Assembly (NCBI GenBank): GCA_023398105.1
Contig: JAEWST010000114.1
Span: 1 to 64,000, forward strand
Direction of reading: 5' to 3'
From: Bacillota bacterium
GTDB taxonomy: Bacteria > Bacillota > Clostridia > Acetivibrionales > DSM-1351
Length of the DNA: 64,000 nt
Part shown: in pieces, positions 1 to 8,830 of the stretch
Numbering within the stretch: the first letter of the stretch is position 1
Layout of the letters: the number at the start of each line of letters is the position of its first letter
Made by a program: the position numbers and the translations under genes
Notes under the pieces: model-generated
What the model was told of the DNA's origin: nothing
The model's input: only the letters and a program-made list of their open reading frames with translations
Database searches by the model: none

Positions 1-2450
1 GGTCCAAGCTTAGTGTCTCTAGCTTCAGCCTCGTATTCCTCTATATGAATAGATGTATAAACATCTTCTCTAACAAGTTTTTCATTTATAAGAATTGCAT
101 CCTCGTAATTATAACCTTCCCAAGTCATAAAACCAATAAGGATATTCCTTCCTAATGCAATTTCACCAGTATCTGTAGATGGTCCGTCTGCAATAACATC
201 TCCCTTCTCAATTATTTCACCCTTTCTAACTATAGGTCTTTGATTTAAACAAGTACCTTGGTTAGAACGCATATATTTGAGAAGCTTATAAACATCTTTT
301 CTTCCACTATTAGCTTTTATAATTATTTCATTTGCAGATACTTTGTCTACTACTCCAGCATTCCTAGCTATAACACAAACACCAGAATCTCTTGCCGCCT
401 TATACTCAATCCCTGTACCAACAATAGGAGAATCTGCTTTTATAAGTGGAACAGCCTGACGCTGCATGTTAGAACCCATAAGAGCACGGTTAGCATCGTC
501 ATTTTCAAGGAACGGAATCATAGCAGTTGCAACTGATACCATTTGTTTTGGAGATACATCCATGTAGTCAATTTTTGTATTTTCAACCTCCAAAATTTGC
601 TCCATAAATCTTGCTACAATCTTTTTAGAAATAAATCTTCCGTCTTCATCCAATGGTTCAGTAGCCTGAGCAACGATAAATGGATCTTCTATATCTGCTG
701 TCAAGTATTCTATCTCATCTGTAACTATACCCTTCTCCTTATCAACTATTCTATAAGGTGACTCAATAAATCCATATTCATTGACTCTAGCATAAGTACT
801 TAAAGAACCTATCAAACCTATATTTGGTCCTTCAGGAGTCTCAATTGGACACATACGACCATAATGGGAATGGTGAACGTCACGAACCTCAAAGCCCGCT
901 CTCTCTCTACTTAAACCACCAGGTCCTAACGCACTAAGTCTTCTCTTATGAGTTAACTCGGCAAGAGGGTTAGTCTGATCCATGAATTGTGACAACTGAC
1001 TGCTTCCAAAAAATTCTTTAATAGATGCTGCAACTGGTCTTATATTAATAAGGGCTTGTGGAGTAACTACGTCAATATCCTGTATAGTCATTCTTTCCCT
1101 TACAACTCTTTCCATTCTTGACAAGCCTATTCTAAATTGGTTCTGCAACAACTCACCTACAGAACGCAATCTTCTGTTTCCTAAGTGGTCAATATCATCA
1201 ACTGTACCTATTCCATAATCCAGATTAATTATATAATTAATTGATGAAATTATGTCATTAGTAGTTATATGTTTTGGAATTAAATCATTAATTTTTTCTT
1301 TTAATACTTTCTTAAGTTGTTCTTTTTCAAGATTACCTTCAAGTATTTCTTTTAATACTGTATATTGAACTTTTTCGGTAATTCCTATATCAGAAACATC
1401 AAAGTCAATAAACTCACGAATATCAACAGTACTATTTCCAATTACTTTAATGGATTTCCCTTCAACTAATAAATATACAAAATTAACTCCTGAATTCTGT
1501 ACTTCTTCTGCTTTCTTTCTATCTATTAACTCACCTTCAGCAACTAAAACCTCTCCTGTTTCAACTGAAATAATGTTTTCAGCCGCAACCTGACCGTTGA
1601 TTTGATTTGCTAAAGCTAATTTTTTATTAAACTTAAATCTACCAAACTTAGCAAGATCATATCTTTTTGCATCAAAAAATAAACTATTGATAAGGTTTTT
1701 AGCACTGTCAACAGTTGGGGGTTCTCCTGGTCTTAACCTCTTGTATATCTCAATTAAACCCTCTTCATAGGTTTTAGCATTATCTTTTTGAATAGTAGCT
1801 AAAATTCTTTCGTCTTCACCTAATAGCTGTGTTATTTCATAGTCAGTACCATAACCTAAAGCTCGTAATAATACTGTAAGTGGTAGCTTTCTAGTTCTAT
1901 CAATCCTAACGGATAAGATATCATTAGAATCAGTCTCGTACTCTAGCCATGCACCCCTATTAGGAATAACAGTATTGGAATACAATTTCTTACCAATTTT
2001 ATCAAACTTCATAGAATAGTAAATACCTGGGGATCTTACAAGCTGACTTACAATTACACGCTCAGCACCATTAATTATAAAGGTACCAGTGTCTGTCATC
2101 AGAGGAAAATCTCCCATAAAGATCTCCTGCTCCTTAACTTCTCCAGATTCCTTGTTAATTAATCTAACTTTTGCCTTAAGTGGTGCAGAGTATGTAGTGT
2201 CTCTTTCCTTGCACTCTTCGACACTATACTTTGGTTCATCATCAAGAGAGTAATCTACAAAATCCAAAATCAAGTTTCCAGTATAATCTGTTATAGGGGA
2301 AATATCTCTGAAAACCTCTCTTAATCCGTCATCCAAAAACCATTGATATGAATTCTTCTGAACCTCAATCAAGTTCGGCATTTCTAGTACGTCTCGTATT
2401 TTAGAAAAGCTCATTCTTGTGTTTCTACCCAGTTTTACTGGTTGTACCAT
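1..2450 (-). CDS. rpoB: RNA polymerase beta subunit, 3' part cut off by window edge
   Basis: Catalytic beta subunit of DNA-dependent RNA polymerase. The first 816 residues are in the window; the C-terminal part lies beyond position 1. The N-terminus reads MVQPVKLGRNTRMSF, followed by the beta-subunit protrusion and lobe regions typical of the family. The ATG at 2450 is preceded by GAGGTGATATAAAT, a good ribosome binding site. It is the last gene seen of the rplJL-rpoB group, about 800 bases after rplL, and has a convincing promoter of its own at 2711-2739. Several open frames on the opposite strand inside it are shadows. Confidence 0.97.
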   Translation of the reverse strand, partial: MVQPVKLGRNTRMSFSKIRDVLEMPNLIEVQKNSYQWFLDDGLREVFRDISPITDYTGNLILDFVDYSLDDEPKYSVEECKERDTTYSAPLKAKVRLINKESGEVKEQEIFMGDFPLMTDTGTFIINGAERVIVSQLVRSPGIYYSMKFDKIGKKLYSNTVIPNRGAWLEYETDSNDILSVRIDRTRKLPLTVLLRALGYGTDYEITQLLGEDERILATIQKDNAKTYEEGLIEIYKRLRPGEPPTVDSAKNLINSLFFDAKRYDLAKFGRFKFNKKLALANQINGQVAAENIISVETGEVLVAEGELIDRKKAEEVQNSGVNFVYLLVEGKSIKVIGNSTVDIREFIDFDVSDIGITEKVQYTVLKEILEGNLEKEQLKKVLKEKINDLIPKHITTNDIISSINYIINLDYGIGTVDDIDHLGNRRLRSVGELLQNQFRIGLSRMERVVRERMTIQDIDVVTPQALINIRPVAASIKEFFGSSQLSQFMDQTNPLAELTHKRRLSALGPGGLSRERAGFEVRDVHHSHYGRMCPIETPEGPNIGLIGSLSTYARVNEYGFIESPYRIVDKEKGIVTDEIEYLTADIEDPFIVAQATEPLDEDGRFISKKIVARFMEQILEVENTKIDYMDVSPKQMVSVATAMIPFLENDDANRALMGSNMQRQAVPLIKADSPIVGTGIEYKAARDSGVCVIARNAGVVDKVSANEIIIKANSGRKDVYKLLKYMRSNQGTCLNQRPIVRKGEIIEKGDVIADGPSTDTGEIALGRNILIGFMTWEGYNYEDAILINEKLVREDVYTSIHIEEYEAEARDTKLG

Positions 2451-2614
2451 ATTTATATCACCTCATAAACTTATGACTTTTATTAGGAATATTTAAAAAT
2501 CTCACATAATTAGAATTGTATTATGTAAAATTGTAAATCAAACCAAGTATATATTTCGTAAAAAAACATATAATAAAGCTATATACAGACACATTAAAAT
2601 ATTATTAACAATTA

Positions 2615-2643
2615 TTGTCTTGATTATTCGCATATGCTATAAT
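2615..2643 (+). promoter_or_regulatory. Plus-strand extended -10 promoter candidate in rplL-rpoB spacer
   Basis: TTGTCT (2615-2620) and TATAAT (2638-2643) are 17 bases apart, with TGC directly before the -10. There is no downstream plus-strand gene. A transcript would run to the stem-loop and T-rich stretch at 3042-3090, giving an RNA of roughly 430 bases. It is only a sequence match in AT-rich DNA. Confidence 0.3.
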
Positions 2644-2700
2644 TTATGTATGCAAATCAATTTAATTTCCCTTTTTTGGACATGACAACAGAATTTTAAT

Positions 2701-2732
2701 GCAGTTTATAATGATATCATAGTTTAAACTGC
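2701..2732. promoter_or_regulatory. Palindrome over the rpoB promoter -10 and start
   Basis: Outer arms GCAGTTTA (2701-2708) and TAAACTGC (2725-2732) are perfect inverted repeats. A second palindrome, ATGATATCAT, lies between them at 2711-2720. The dyad covers the -10 box and predicted start, a position suited to a repressor or activator site. No T-run follows, so a terminator is less likely. Confidence 0.35.
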
Positions 2733-2739
2733 TTGTCAA
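2711..2739 (-). promoter_or_regulatory. Candidate rpoB promoter (TTGACA-17-TATCAT)
   Basis: On the minus strand a perfect -35 TTGACA (2739-2734) is followed after 17 bases by TATCAT (2716-2711). A TG lies one base upstream of the -10, giving an extended -10. Predicted transcription would start near 2704 and leave an untranslated leader of about 250 bases before rpoB. This agrees with an rpoB promoter separate from the rplJ promoter region. Confidence 0.65.
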
Positions 2740-3041
2740 TAAATCAAATTAATTATCAGCTACTTTATTAGTATTTCTATTCCTATATTTTACTAGGATA
2801 TTAAGCACTAATTTTGATAGCTAGTATCTGAGAATAACAATTACATTAAATGTGTAAAAACTAATAGAATTTTAACACTTCTGCTATATTGCCTTAATAA
2901 CTTCCGTATTAAAAATATATGCTAATAATATATATGTAATAAAATCAATAATATTTAGTTAAAAATGATTGTATTTAATAAAAGGTCTAAATTGTAATTG
3001 ATTTTTTATTTAACTTATATATAACTTTTTGTATATATCCT

Positions 3042-3084
3042 AACAAAAGAGACTACTCGTAGTTAGTGAGTAGCCTCTTTTGTT
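3042..3084. terminator. Stem-loop after rplL, probable (bidirectional) terminator
   Basis: Arms AACAAAAGAGACTACTC (3042-3058) and its near-perfect complement (3068-3084) form a 17-bp stem with one mismatch and a 9-base loop. The stem ends in A/T runs on both sides, so it could work in either direction. It lies 160 bases after the rplL stop on the minus strand and probably reduces read-through into rpoB. Confidence 0.6.
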
Positions 3085-3245
3085 TTAAAAATAAACAATA
3101 ATATAACTCTTTACTAAAGAGGCTGTTTTCTCCAACAAATATCTGTCAGAGTTGACAATAAAACAACTATTATGCTTTCCTCTGCCTTTGTCAGAATAAC
3201 TCCTCCCTTTAATAGGGTCATATTGTTTTGTATCTGTTCTAGAAA

Positions 3246-3626
3246 TTATTTGATTTCAACTGTTGCTCCAACTTCTTTGAACTTAGCTTCAATTGAAGCT
3301 GCTTCGTCTTTTGAAACATTTTCTTTAATTGTACTTGGTGCTCCATCAACAAGCTCTTTAGCTTCTTTTAAACCAAGTCCAGTTGCTTCTCTAACAACTT
3401 TGATAACTTTGATTTTTTCTGCTCCAACATCCTTCAATATTACATTGAATTCTGTTTTTTCTTCAGCTGCTGCTGCTCCTCCTGCTACTGGTGCTGCTGC
3501 AACTGCTACTGGTGCTGCTGCTGATACTCCGAATTCTTCTTCAAGAGCCTTTACTAATTCTGATAATTCTAATACTGTTAAATTCTTTACATCCTCAATT
3601 AATTTTGTAACTTTTTCACTAGCCAT
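3246..3626 (-). CDS. rplL: 50S ribosomal protein L7/L12
   Basis: Stalk protein that recruits translation factors to the ribosome. At 126 residues it has the family length. The N-terminal dimerisation region is followed by an Ala/Pro/Gly-rich hinge at about residues 34-56 and the globular C-terminal domain, with the conserved GLGLKEAKELV stretch. The ATG follows GGAGGTATTATACA. It lies 54 bases after rplJ, under the same L10 leader. Confidence 0.98.
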   Translation of the reverse strand: MASEKVTKLIEDVKNLTVLELSELVKALEEEFGVSAAAPVAVAAAPVAGGAAAAEEKTEFNVILKDVGAEKIKVIKVVREATGLGLKEAKELVDGAPSTIKENVSKDEAASIEAKFKEVGATVEIK

Positions 3627-3680
3627 TGTATAATACCTCCAAGTATTTTTAATTTTAATAGTTTATTCTTTTAAATCTTA

Positions 3681-4214
3681 TTATGCGTTTGCTTTTTTCT
3701 CAGCTACAGCATTTAATGCTACAACCAAACCTTTTAGGTTTGCATTTAAAACATTTGCGAAACCAGATATAGGAGCATTGAAGCCTCCCAATACCTTTGC
3801 GATAAGAACCTCACGTGATGGCAATTCAGCAAGTGCCTTAATACCATTAAGATCAATAACTTTACCTTCAACTACACCAACTTTGAGTTCGAGGGCTTCA
3901 AACTTTTTAGCATACTCTGATAAAACCTTTGCAGGTGCAACAACGTCAGTTGTGCTCATAGCCATAGCTGTTGGTCCATTTAAAAAGCCTTCTAATTCTT
4001 CAAATCCATTCTCTTTCATTGCAATACTAGTTAGTCTATTTTTAACTACCTTGTATTCAACTCCAGCAGCCCTTAAAGCATTTCTCATTTGAGTATCCTG
4101 CTCAACAGTCAATCCTCTATAATCAGCCAATATAAATGATTGTGCAGACTTTACTTTTTCTGATAATTCTTTAACGACTTCCTTCTTTTGTTCAAGTATC
4201 TTATTACTAGGCAA
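3681..4214 (-). CDS. rplJ: 50S ribosomal protein L10 (TTG start)
   Basis: Stalk base protein that binds 23S rRNA and L7/L12 dimers; with L12 it also represses its own mRNA through the leader upstream. I chose the TTG at 4214: it gives MPSNKILEQKKEVV, the usual L10 start, and sits 8 bases after GGAGG. An in-frame GTG at 4223 overlaps that binding site and is unlikely. The product is 177 residues, normal for the family. Confidence 0.96.
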   Translation of the reverse strand: MPSNKILEQKKEVVKELSEKVKSAQSFILADYRGLTVEQDTQMRNALRAAGVEYKVVKNRLTSIAMKENGFEELEGFLNGPTAMAMSTTDVVAPAKVLSEYAKKFEALELKVGVVEGKVIDLNGIKALAELPSREVLIAKVLGGFNAPISGFANVLNANLKGLVVALNAVAEKKANA

Positions 4215-4239
4215 AACATCCACCTCCTTTTCAAGTCAT

Positions 4240-4420
4240 TGCAAAAATAAAACCCTTTGTATGCACACAGACAGACAAAGGGTGATTAACCGTTATTAAT
4301 TCAACCTCGGTAGGATGATTCTCATCAAATTATGCATCAGTATATATGAAATACTGTACACCTACTGTCTATGGCACACTATTTAATTGACATAGAATAT
4401 AATAATACTAAACAATAAAT
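4240..4420 (-). promoter_or_regulatory. L10 ribosomal protein leader with attenuator
   Basis: The RNA between rplA and rplJ contains the conserved CCTACCGAGGTTG element of the L10 leader family (near 4300-4313), then a terminator hairpin with arms ACCCTTTGT at 4275-4283 and 4252-4260 followed by a T-rich run at 4242-4251. In this known family, excess L10-L12 complex binds the leader and favours termination before rplJ and rplL. Confidence 0.85.
4242..4283 (-). terminator. Attenuator terminator within the L10 leader
   Basis: A 9-bp stem (4252-4260 with 4275-4283), a 14-base loop and a following T-rich stretch form a classic intrinsic terminator just before the rplJ binding site. Its place between rplA and rplJ makes it the regulated stop of the L10 leader. 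Confidence 0.85.
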
Positions 4421-4470
4421 TTGTAAAGTAAAAGTTTCTATTTTAAGTCACTACTATTTCTTTCAATATA

Positions 4471-5166
4471 TTATTCAGTAACTTTAACTGGATTGATTTT
4501 TATTCCAGGTCCCATTGTTGAAGTTACTACAACACTTTTCAAATATTGACCCTTTGCAGCCGCTGGCTTAGCTTTTACAACTGCTCCAAGTAATGTATGG
4601 AAGTTATCCATTAGCTTCTCTGCACTAAACGAAGCTTTTCCTATTGGACAGTGAATAATATTTGTCTTATCAAGTCTGTATTCGATCTTACCGGCTTTAA
4701 TATCGGCTATAGCTTTAGCTACATCCATTGATACAGTACCTGCTTTAGGGTTTGGCATGAGTCCCTTTGGACCTAACACCTTACCAAGTCTACCAACAAC
4801 ACCCATCATATCTGGTGTTGCAACAACAACATCATAGTCAAACCAATTTTCACTTTGAATCTTAGTTACCAATTCCTCAGCACCAACAAAATCAGCACCA
4901 GCTTGCTCAGCTTCTTTTGCTTTGTCTCCCTTTGCAAATACCAACACTCTAACTGTTTTACCAGTTCCATGAGGAAGCACTACTGCGCCTCTAACCTGTT
5001 GGTCTGCATGTCTGGAGTCAACACCAAGTCTTATATGAACTTCGATAGTCTCATCAAACTTCGCTTTTGAAGTTTTCTGAGCTAGTTCAAGAGCTTCTGA
5101 AGGTTCATGAAGCTTTTGTCTATCAACAAGTTTTGCACTCTCTTGATATTTCTTTCCTCTAAACAT
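4471..5166 (-). CDS. rplA: 50S ribosomal protein L1
   Basis: Binds 23S rRNA at the L1 stalk and assists E-site tRNA release. At 231 residues it has the usual length. The conserved stretch MGVVGRLGKVLGPKGLMPNP and the C-terminal TSTMGPGIKINP are present. The ATG follows AAGGAG at a spacing of 9. It is co-transcribed after rplK. Confidence 0.98.
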   Translation of the reverse strand: MFRGKKYQESAKLVDRQKLHEPSEALELAQKTSKAKFDETIEVHIRLGVDSRHADQQVRGAVVLPHGTGKTVRVLVFAKGDKAKEAEQAGADFVGAEELVTKIQSENWFDYDVVVATPDMMGVVGRLGKVLGPKGLMPNPKAGTVSMDVAKAIADIKAGKIEYRLDKTNIIHCPIGKASFSAEKLMDNFHTLLGAVVKAKPAAAKGQYLKSVVVTSTMGPGIKINPVKVTE

Positions 5167-5273
5167 ACGTTCACACTCCTTAAGTGGTTAATTATTGTCG
5201 GAAACTATCGTTCCCTCCCACAAACTATACGTCGCATTCATATCTGTATGCGAATCTTACACTTTCAAAAACA

Positions 5274-5702
5274 CTAGTCAATTACTACAATGCCCATGCT
5301 ACGAGCTGTACCAGCAATCATACTTGCTGCTGCATCAAGACTTGCTGCATTTAAATCAGACATTTTGTTCTCAGCTATCTTACGTACTTGTTCCTTTGTT
5401 ATCTTTGCAACTTTATCCCTATTTGGCTTTCCAGAGCCGCTTTCAATCTTACATGCTTTTTTAAGAAGAACAGCTGCTGGAGGAGTCTTTGTGATAAAGG
5501 AGAAAGATCTGTCAGCATAGATAGTCATTACAACTGGTATAAGTGTTCCAGTTTCCTCTTTTGAAGTCCTCTCATTGAATTCCTTACAAAAGCCCATAAT
5601 ATTTACGCTGTGTGGTCCTAAAGCTGGTCCAACTGGTGGAGCTGGAGTTGCTTTTCCCGCAGGAATCTGTAATTTTACATAACCAACTATTTTCTTAGCC
5701 AT
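5274..5702 (-). CDS. rplK: 50S ribosomal protein L11
   Basis: GTPase-centre protein; binds 23S rRNA with the L10 stalk. The ATG at 5702 gives MAKKIVGYVKLQIPAG, the family start, and 142 residues, the standard length. It sits 6 bases after GAGGTGG. A GTG nine bases upstream is part of that binding site and was rejected. The Pro-rich N-terminal loop and the C-terminal GTARSMGI motif are present. Confidence 0.98.
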   Translation of the reverse strand: MAKKIVGYVKLQIPAGKATPAPPVGPALGPHSVNIMGFCKEFNERTSKEETGTLIPVVMTIYADRSFSFITKTPPAAVLLKKACKIESGSGKPNRDKVAKITKEQVRKIAENKMSDLNAASLDAAASMIAGTARSMGIVVID

Positions 5703-5796
5703 TATTTCCACCTCTCAATTCTCTTACTAGTTACTAAAATTTAATTTATTAAAAGGATAAAATAATCAATTACTGATATTCTATCTGCCTTGTGGC

Positions 5797-6351
5797 CTAA
5801 ATCTTTTGAATCTGAACAAGTTCAAGCTCAACAGGAGTCTCTCTCCCAAACATTGAAACTGAAACTCTAACCTTTCTCTTTTCAAGATTGATTTCTTCAA
5901 CAATCCCAATAAAGTTTTCCAAAGGTCCAGAAATAACCCTAACGTTATCATAAACTTCATAATCAACCTCTGGAGCAAATTCTTCAACACCCATTGCCTT
6001 AACTTCATCATCTGATAAAGGCACTGGTTTTGATCCAGGTCCAACAAAGCCTGTGACACCTCTTGTGTTTCTGACAATATACCACGACTCATCTGACATA
6101 ATCATCTTAACAAGCACATAACCAGGAAACACTTTCTTAAGTGTAGCCTTCTTTTTGCCGTCTTTTATCTCAATCTGCTCTTCCATAGGAACAACAATGT
6201 CAATGATATAATCCTGCATACTTCTATTTTCAACTATTTTTTCAAGATTTGCTTTTACTTTATTTTCATACCCTGAATAAGTATGAACAACATACCACTT
6301 ACTCTCTTCTTCAGACATACCAAAATCAGGCTCACCAACTTCAAGCCCCAT
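5797..6351 (-). CDS. nusG: Transcription termination/antitermination protein NusG
   Basis: Binds RNA polymerase and modulates pausing and termination. The NGN domain begins at WYVVHTYSGYENKVK and the C-terminal KOW domain contains VRVISGPLENFIGIV. The ATG at 6351 has AAGGA five bases upstream and gives 184 residues. An internal ATG at 6318 (MSEEESKWYVV) would give the more common 173 residues but has a poorer binding site, so the start is not certain. It follows secE by 26 bases. Confidence 0.97.
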   Translation of the reverse strand: MGLEVGEPDFGMSEEESKWYVVHTYSGYENKVKANLEKIVENRSMQDYIIDIVVPMEEQIEIKDGKKKATLKKVFPGYVLVKMIMSDESWYIVRNTRGVTGFVGPGSKPVPLSDDEVKAMGVEEFAPEVDYEVYDNVRVISGPLENFIGIVEEINLEKRKVRVSVSMFGRETPVELELVQIQKI

Positions 6352-6377
6352 GTCCTTCCTTAAGTTCTATTACTACA

Positions 6378-6608
6378 TTATTTTGTAAATACAATTTTAG
6401 ACAATTGTCCAAAACCTAAATCAGAAACCCATATTATACATCCTATAATTAAACAAAACAGAATCACTGTTCCAGTATTGTTTATAAGCTGAGTTCTGTT
6501 AGGCCAAATAACTTTCTTTAATTCAACCTTTACCTCTTTGTATAGTTTTACTATACCTTGTCCGCTTCTTTTGAACCAAGACACTTTTTTTGTCTCATTT
6601 TCAGCCAT
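6378..6608 (-). CDS. secE: Preprotein translocase subunit SecE
   Basis: Small membrane subunit of the SecYEG channel. The 76 residues have a basic cytoplasmic part with the family motif VKVELKKVIWPNRTQL and one C-terminal membrane segment at about residues 46-66. The ATG follows GGGATGTG. It lies between rpmG and nusG, the normal order in Firmicutes. Confidence 0.97.
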   Translation of the reverse strand: MAENETKKVSWFKRSGQGIVKLYKEVKVELKKVIWPNRTQLINNTGTVILFCLIIGCIIWVSDLGFGQLSKIVFTK

Positions 6609-6711
6609 TTAATCACATCCCCATAACAATATTTTAAATATCATTTGGCTTTCATACATAATTGTTGACACAATACACATTACTAAACATTTCCACAAAA
6701 CAATCACTAAA

Positions 6712-6861
6712 TTATTTTGTTTCTTTGTGAACAGTGTGCTTGTGACAGAATTTGCAATACTTCTTCATTTCTAGTCTATCTGGGTCATTTTTCTTATTCT
6801 TTAAATTAGAATAATTTCTTTGTTTACAATCAGAACATGCGAGCGTAATCTTAACTCTCAT
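6712..6861 (-). CDS. rpmG: 50S ribosomal protein L33
   Basis: A 49-residue ribosomal protein. It starts MRVKITLACSDC and carries two Cys pairs, CSDC and CKFC, the zinc-ribbon form of L33. The ATG follows GGAGGTGTTATAA. It is the first gene of the rpmG-secE-nusG-rplKA unit, about 100 bases after a strong promoter. Confidence 0.96.
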   Translation of the reverse strand: MRVKITLACSDCKQRNYSNLKNKKNDPDRLEMKKYCKFCHKHTVHKETK

Positions 6862-6954
6862 TTATAACACCTCCAAGTGCTGCATTTCTATTTTCTATGT
6901 AAGCCTAACATATTTTTTAGACATAAAAAAAAGACTTACACACGAGCAATAATA

Positions 6955-6983
6955 AATATAACACTTAAACTATCAAAAGTCAA
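6955..6983 (-). promoter_or_regulatory. Promoter for the rpmG-secE-nusG operon
   Basis: On the minus strand TTGACT (6983-6978) and TATATT (6960-6955) are 17 bases apart. The next minus-strand gene is rpmG, and the ilvB terminator lies upstream, so this promoter fits the start of the ribosomal operon. Confidence 0.65.
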
Positions 6984-7063
6984 GACAATATTTTTTAAGA
7001 ATTAATTTAGGTAATAATGCCCTAATCCGCATACAATGCTAACTTAAAAGTATTATAGCTCTC

Positions 7064-7102
7064 AAAAAAACGATATGTTATCCCTTCATAACATATCGTT
7101 TT
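7064..7102 (-). terminator. ilvB terminator
   Basis: Perfect 14-bp arms (7067-7080 and 7089-7102, AAAACGATATGTTA and complement) with an 8-base loop are followed on the minus strand by a T-run. It lies 26 bases after the ilvB stop and separates ilvB from the rpmG promoter. Confidence 0.9.
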
Positions 7103-7128
7103 AAGTATTTCTACTTAGAAAGTCTGAT

Positions 7129-8808
7129 TTAGCAATCTACCACATCACACAATGCAGCACCAGGTGGAACTATTGGCGACACCTTGTCATCCTTGTCAAT
7201 TGCAAAATTTATCAGTACAGGTGTGTCAGTCTCTGCTAATGCAGAAATAATTGCACCATCCACTTCATCGGGGCATGTAACATTTATTCCTCTTGCACCA
7301 AAAGCATTTGCCAATGCTACAAAATCAGTTCCCCTATCAATAGAGGTTTGGCTAAACCTGCTGTCAAAAAACAGTTCCTGCCATTGCCTAACCATACCCA
7401 GTGCTCTATTATTAAAAAGGGCTATTATTATTGGCAGCTTATATTCAACAGCTGTAGCAAGCTCGTTCAAATTCATTCTAAAGCTACCATCACCTGCTAT
7501 ATTTATTACCTTTTTATCAGGTCTTGCCAATTGAGCACCAATACAGGCTCCCAATCCATAACCCATTGTTCCAAGCCCACCAGAAGATATAAATTGCCTA
7601 AAATTACTATATTTGTAGTATTGTGCTGCCCACATCTGATGTTGCCCAACCTCAGTAGTTATAATTGCATCCCCTTTGGTTAATTCATATAACCTCTCAA
7701 CAATGTATTGGGGACGAATAATTTCTCTTGAATAAGTATATTTTAACGGATACTCTTCCTTCCATTTGTTAATCCTGCTTATCCATTCAGTATTCTTCTT
7801 TTGAATAATTCCCACCTGTATTGCTTTAAGTATTTTCTTTATATCTCCTACAAGGGGATAATCAACATTTAAATTTTTCCCCACTTCAGCACCGTCAACG
7901 TCAATATGCATTATTTTTGCTGCTTGTGCAAAACCACTAACCTTGCTGATAATTCTATCACTAAATCTATTTCCTATAGCAATGACTAAGTCAGAATTGT
8001 GAAATGCATAGTTTGATGTCTTTGTTCCGTGCATTCCAACCATTCCCATGAACAGCTTGTGTGTTCCTGGAAATGTACCCATTCCCATTAGCGATGTGCT
8101 AACTGGAATATCAGCTGCTTCTGCTAAAACCCGAACTTCTACTTCTGCTTCTGCAATGCCTACGCCAGCCCCAGACAAAATAACAGGACTTTTGGCATTA
8201 TTAATTGCACTTATTGCTTCTTCAATAGCTGCATTGCTTATATCGTGATATTTATTTGAAACGTAATCCTTCTTTTCAGGTTTTTTAGGTGTATATTCCA
8301 CCAATGCGGCAGTAATGTCCTTACATACATCAACTAAAACAGGACCTGGTCTGCCTTCTCTAGCTATAGCAAATGCCTTTCGCATGATTTCTGCCAGCTG
8401 TGTAACATCCTTTACAATGAAATTATGTTTTGTAATTGGCATAGTTATTCCAGTAATATCAACCTCCTGAAAAGAGTCCTTTCCAAGCAAGTTGGTTGGA
8501 ACCTGCCCTGTTATTGCAACCATAGGCACAGAATCCATATAGGCTGTAGCAATTCCTGTCACTAGATTAGTTGCACCCGGACCAGAGGTTGCAATACAAA
8601 CACCAACCTTGCCAGTTGCACGCGCATAACCATCTGCTGCATGTGACGCACCTTGCTCATGAGATGTAAGTATATGAGTAATCTCATTTCTCGCCCTATA
8701 CAAAGCATCATAAATAATTATAGCCTGCCCTCCTGGATAGCCAAATACTGTATCAACGCCTTGCTCTTTTAAACATTCAATAATAACATCAGCACCTGAT
8801 AACTTCAT
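7129..8808 (-). CDS. ilvB: Acetolactate synthase, large (catalytic) subunit
   Basis: Thiamine-diphosphate enzyme that joins two pyruvates to acetolactate in valine/leucine synthesis, or pyruvate plus 2-oxobutyrate for isoleucine. The catalytic Glu is in the SHEQGA stretch, and the ThDP/Mg motif runs from GDGS to NN at about residues 439-467. I start at the ATG at 8808 (MKLSGADVIIECLKEQG), after GGGGAG at a spacing of 11, giving 559 residues. The open frame extends upstream, but that part is repeat DNA. No regulatory subunit gene (ilvN) or ilvC is next to it. Confidence 0.95.
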   Translation of the reverse strand: MKLSGADVIIECLKEQGVDTVFGYPGGQAIIIYDALYRARNEITHILTSHEQGASHAADGYARATGKVGVCIATSGPGATNLVTGIATAYMDSVPMVAITGQVPTNLLGKDSFQEVDITGITMPITKHNFIVKDVTQLAEIMRKAFAIAREGRPGPVLVDVCKDITAALVEYTPKKPEKKDYVSNKYHDISNAAIEEAISAINNAKSPVILSGAGVGIAEAEVEVRVLAEAADIPVSTSLMGMGTFPGTHKLFMGMVGMHGTKTSNYAFHNSDLVIAIGNRFSDRIISKVSGFAQAAKIMHIDVDGAEVGKNLNVDYPLVGDIKKILKAIQVGIIQKKNTEWISRINKWKEEYPLKYTYSREIIRPQYIVERLYELTKGDAIITTEVGQHQMWAAQYYKYSNFRQFISSGGLGTMGYGLGACIGAQLARPDKKVINIAGDGSFRMNLNELATAVEYKLPIIIALFNNRALGMVRQWQELFFDSRFSQTSIDRGTDFVALANAFGARGINVTCPDEVDGAIISALAETDTPVLINFAIDKDDKVSPIVPPGAALCDVVDC

Positions 8809-8830
8809 ACGCTCATCATCTCCCCTTATT

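Larger units (their letters stand above)
2451..3245. other. Long non-coding spacer between rplL and rpoB
   Basis: This 795-base AT-rich stretch holds no convincing gene. It contains the rpoB promoter and palindrome (2701-2739), a plus-strand promoter-like sequence (2615-2643) and a stem-loop (3042-3084). B. subtilis has a methyltransferase gene at this place; nothing like it is seen here. Unusual length for the spacer suggests regulatory content in the rpoB leader. Confidence 0.6.

Noticed and set aside
258..761. Two plus-strand open frames of 92 and 72 codons
   Set aside because: They lie antisense inside rpoB, whose protein is fully conserved; no ribosome binding site and no recognisable protein.
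5781..6092. 103-codon minus-strand frame overlapping nusG
   Set aside because: Shifted frame of nusG, Leu-rich and without a family match.
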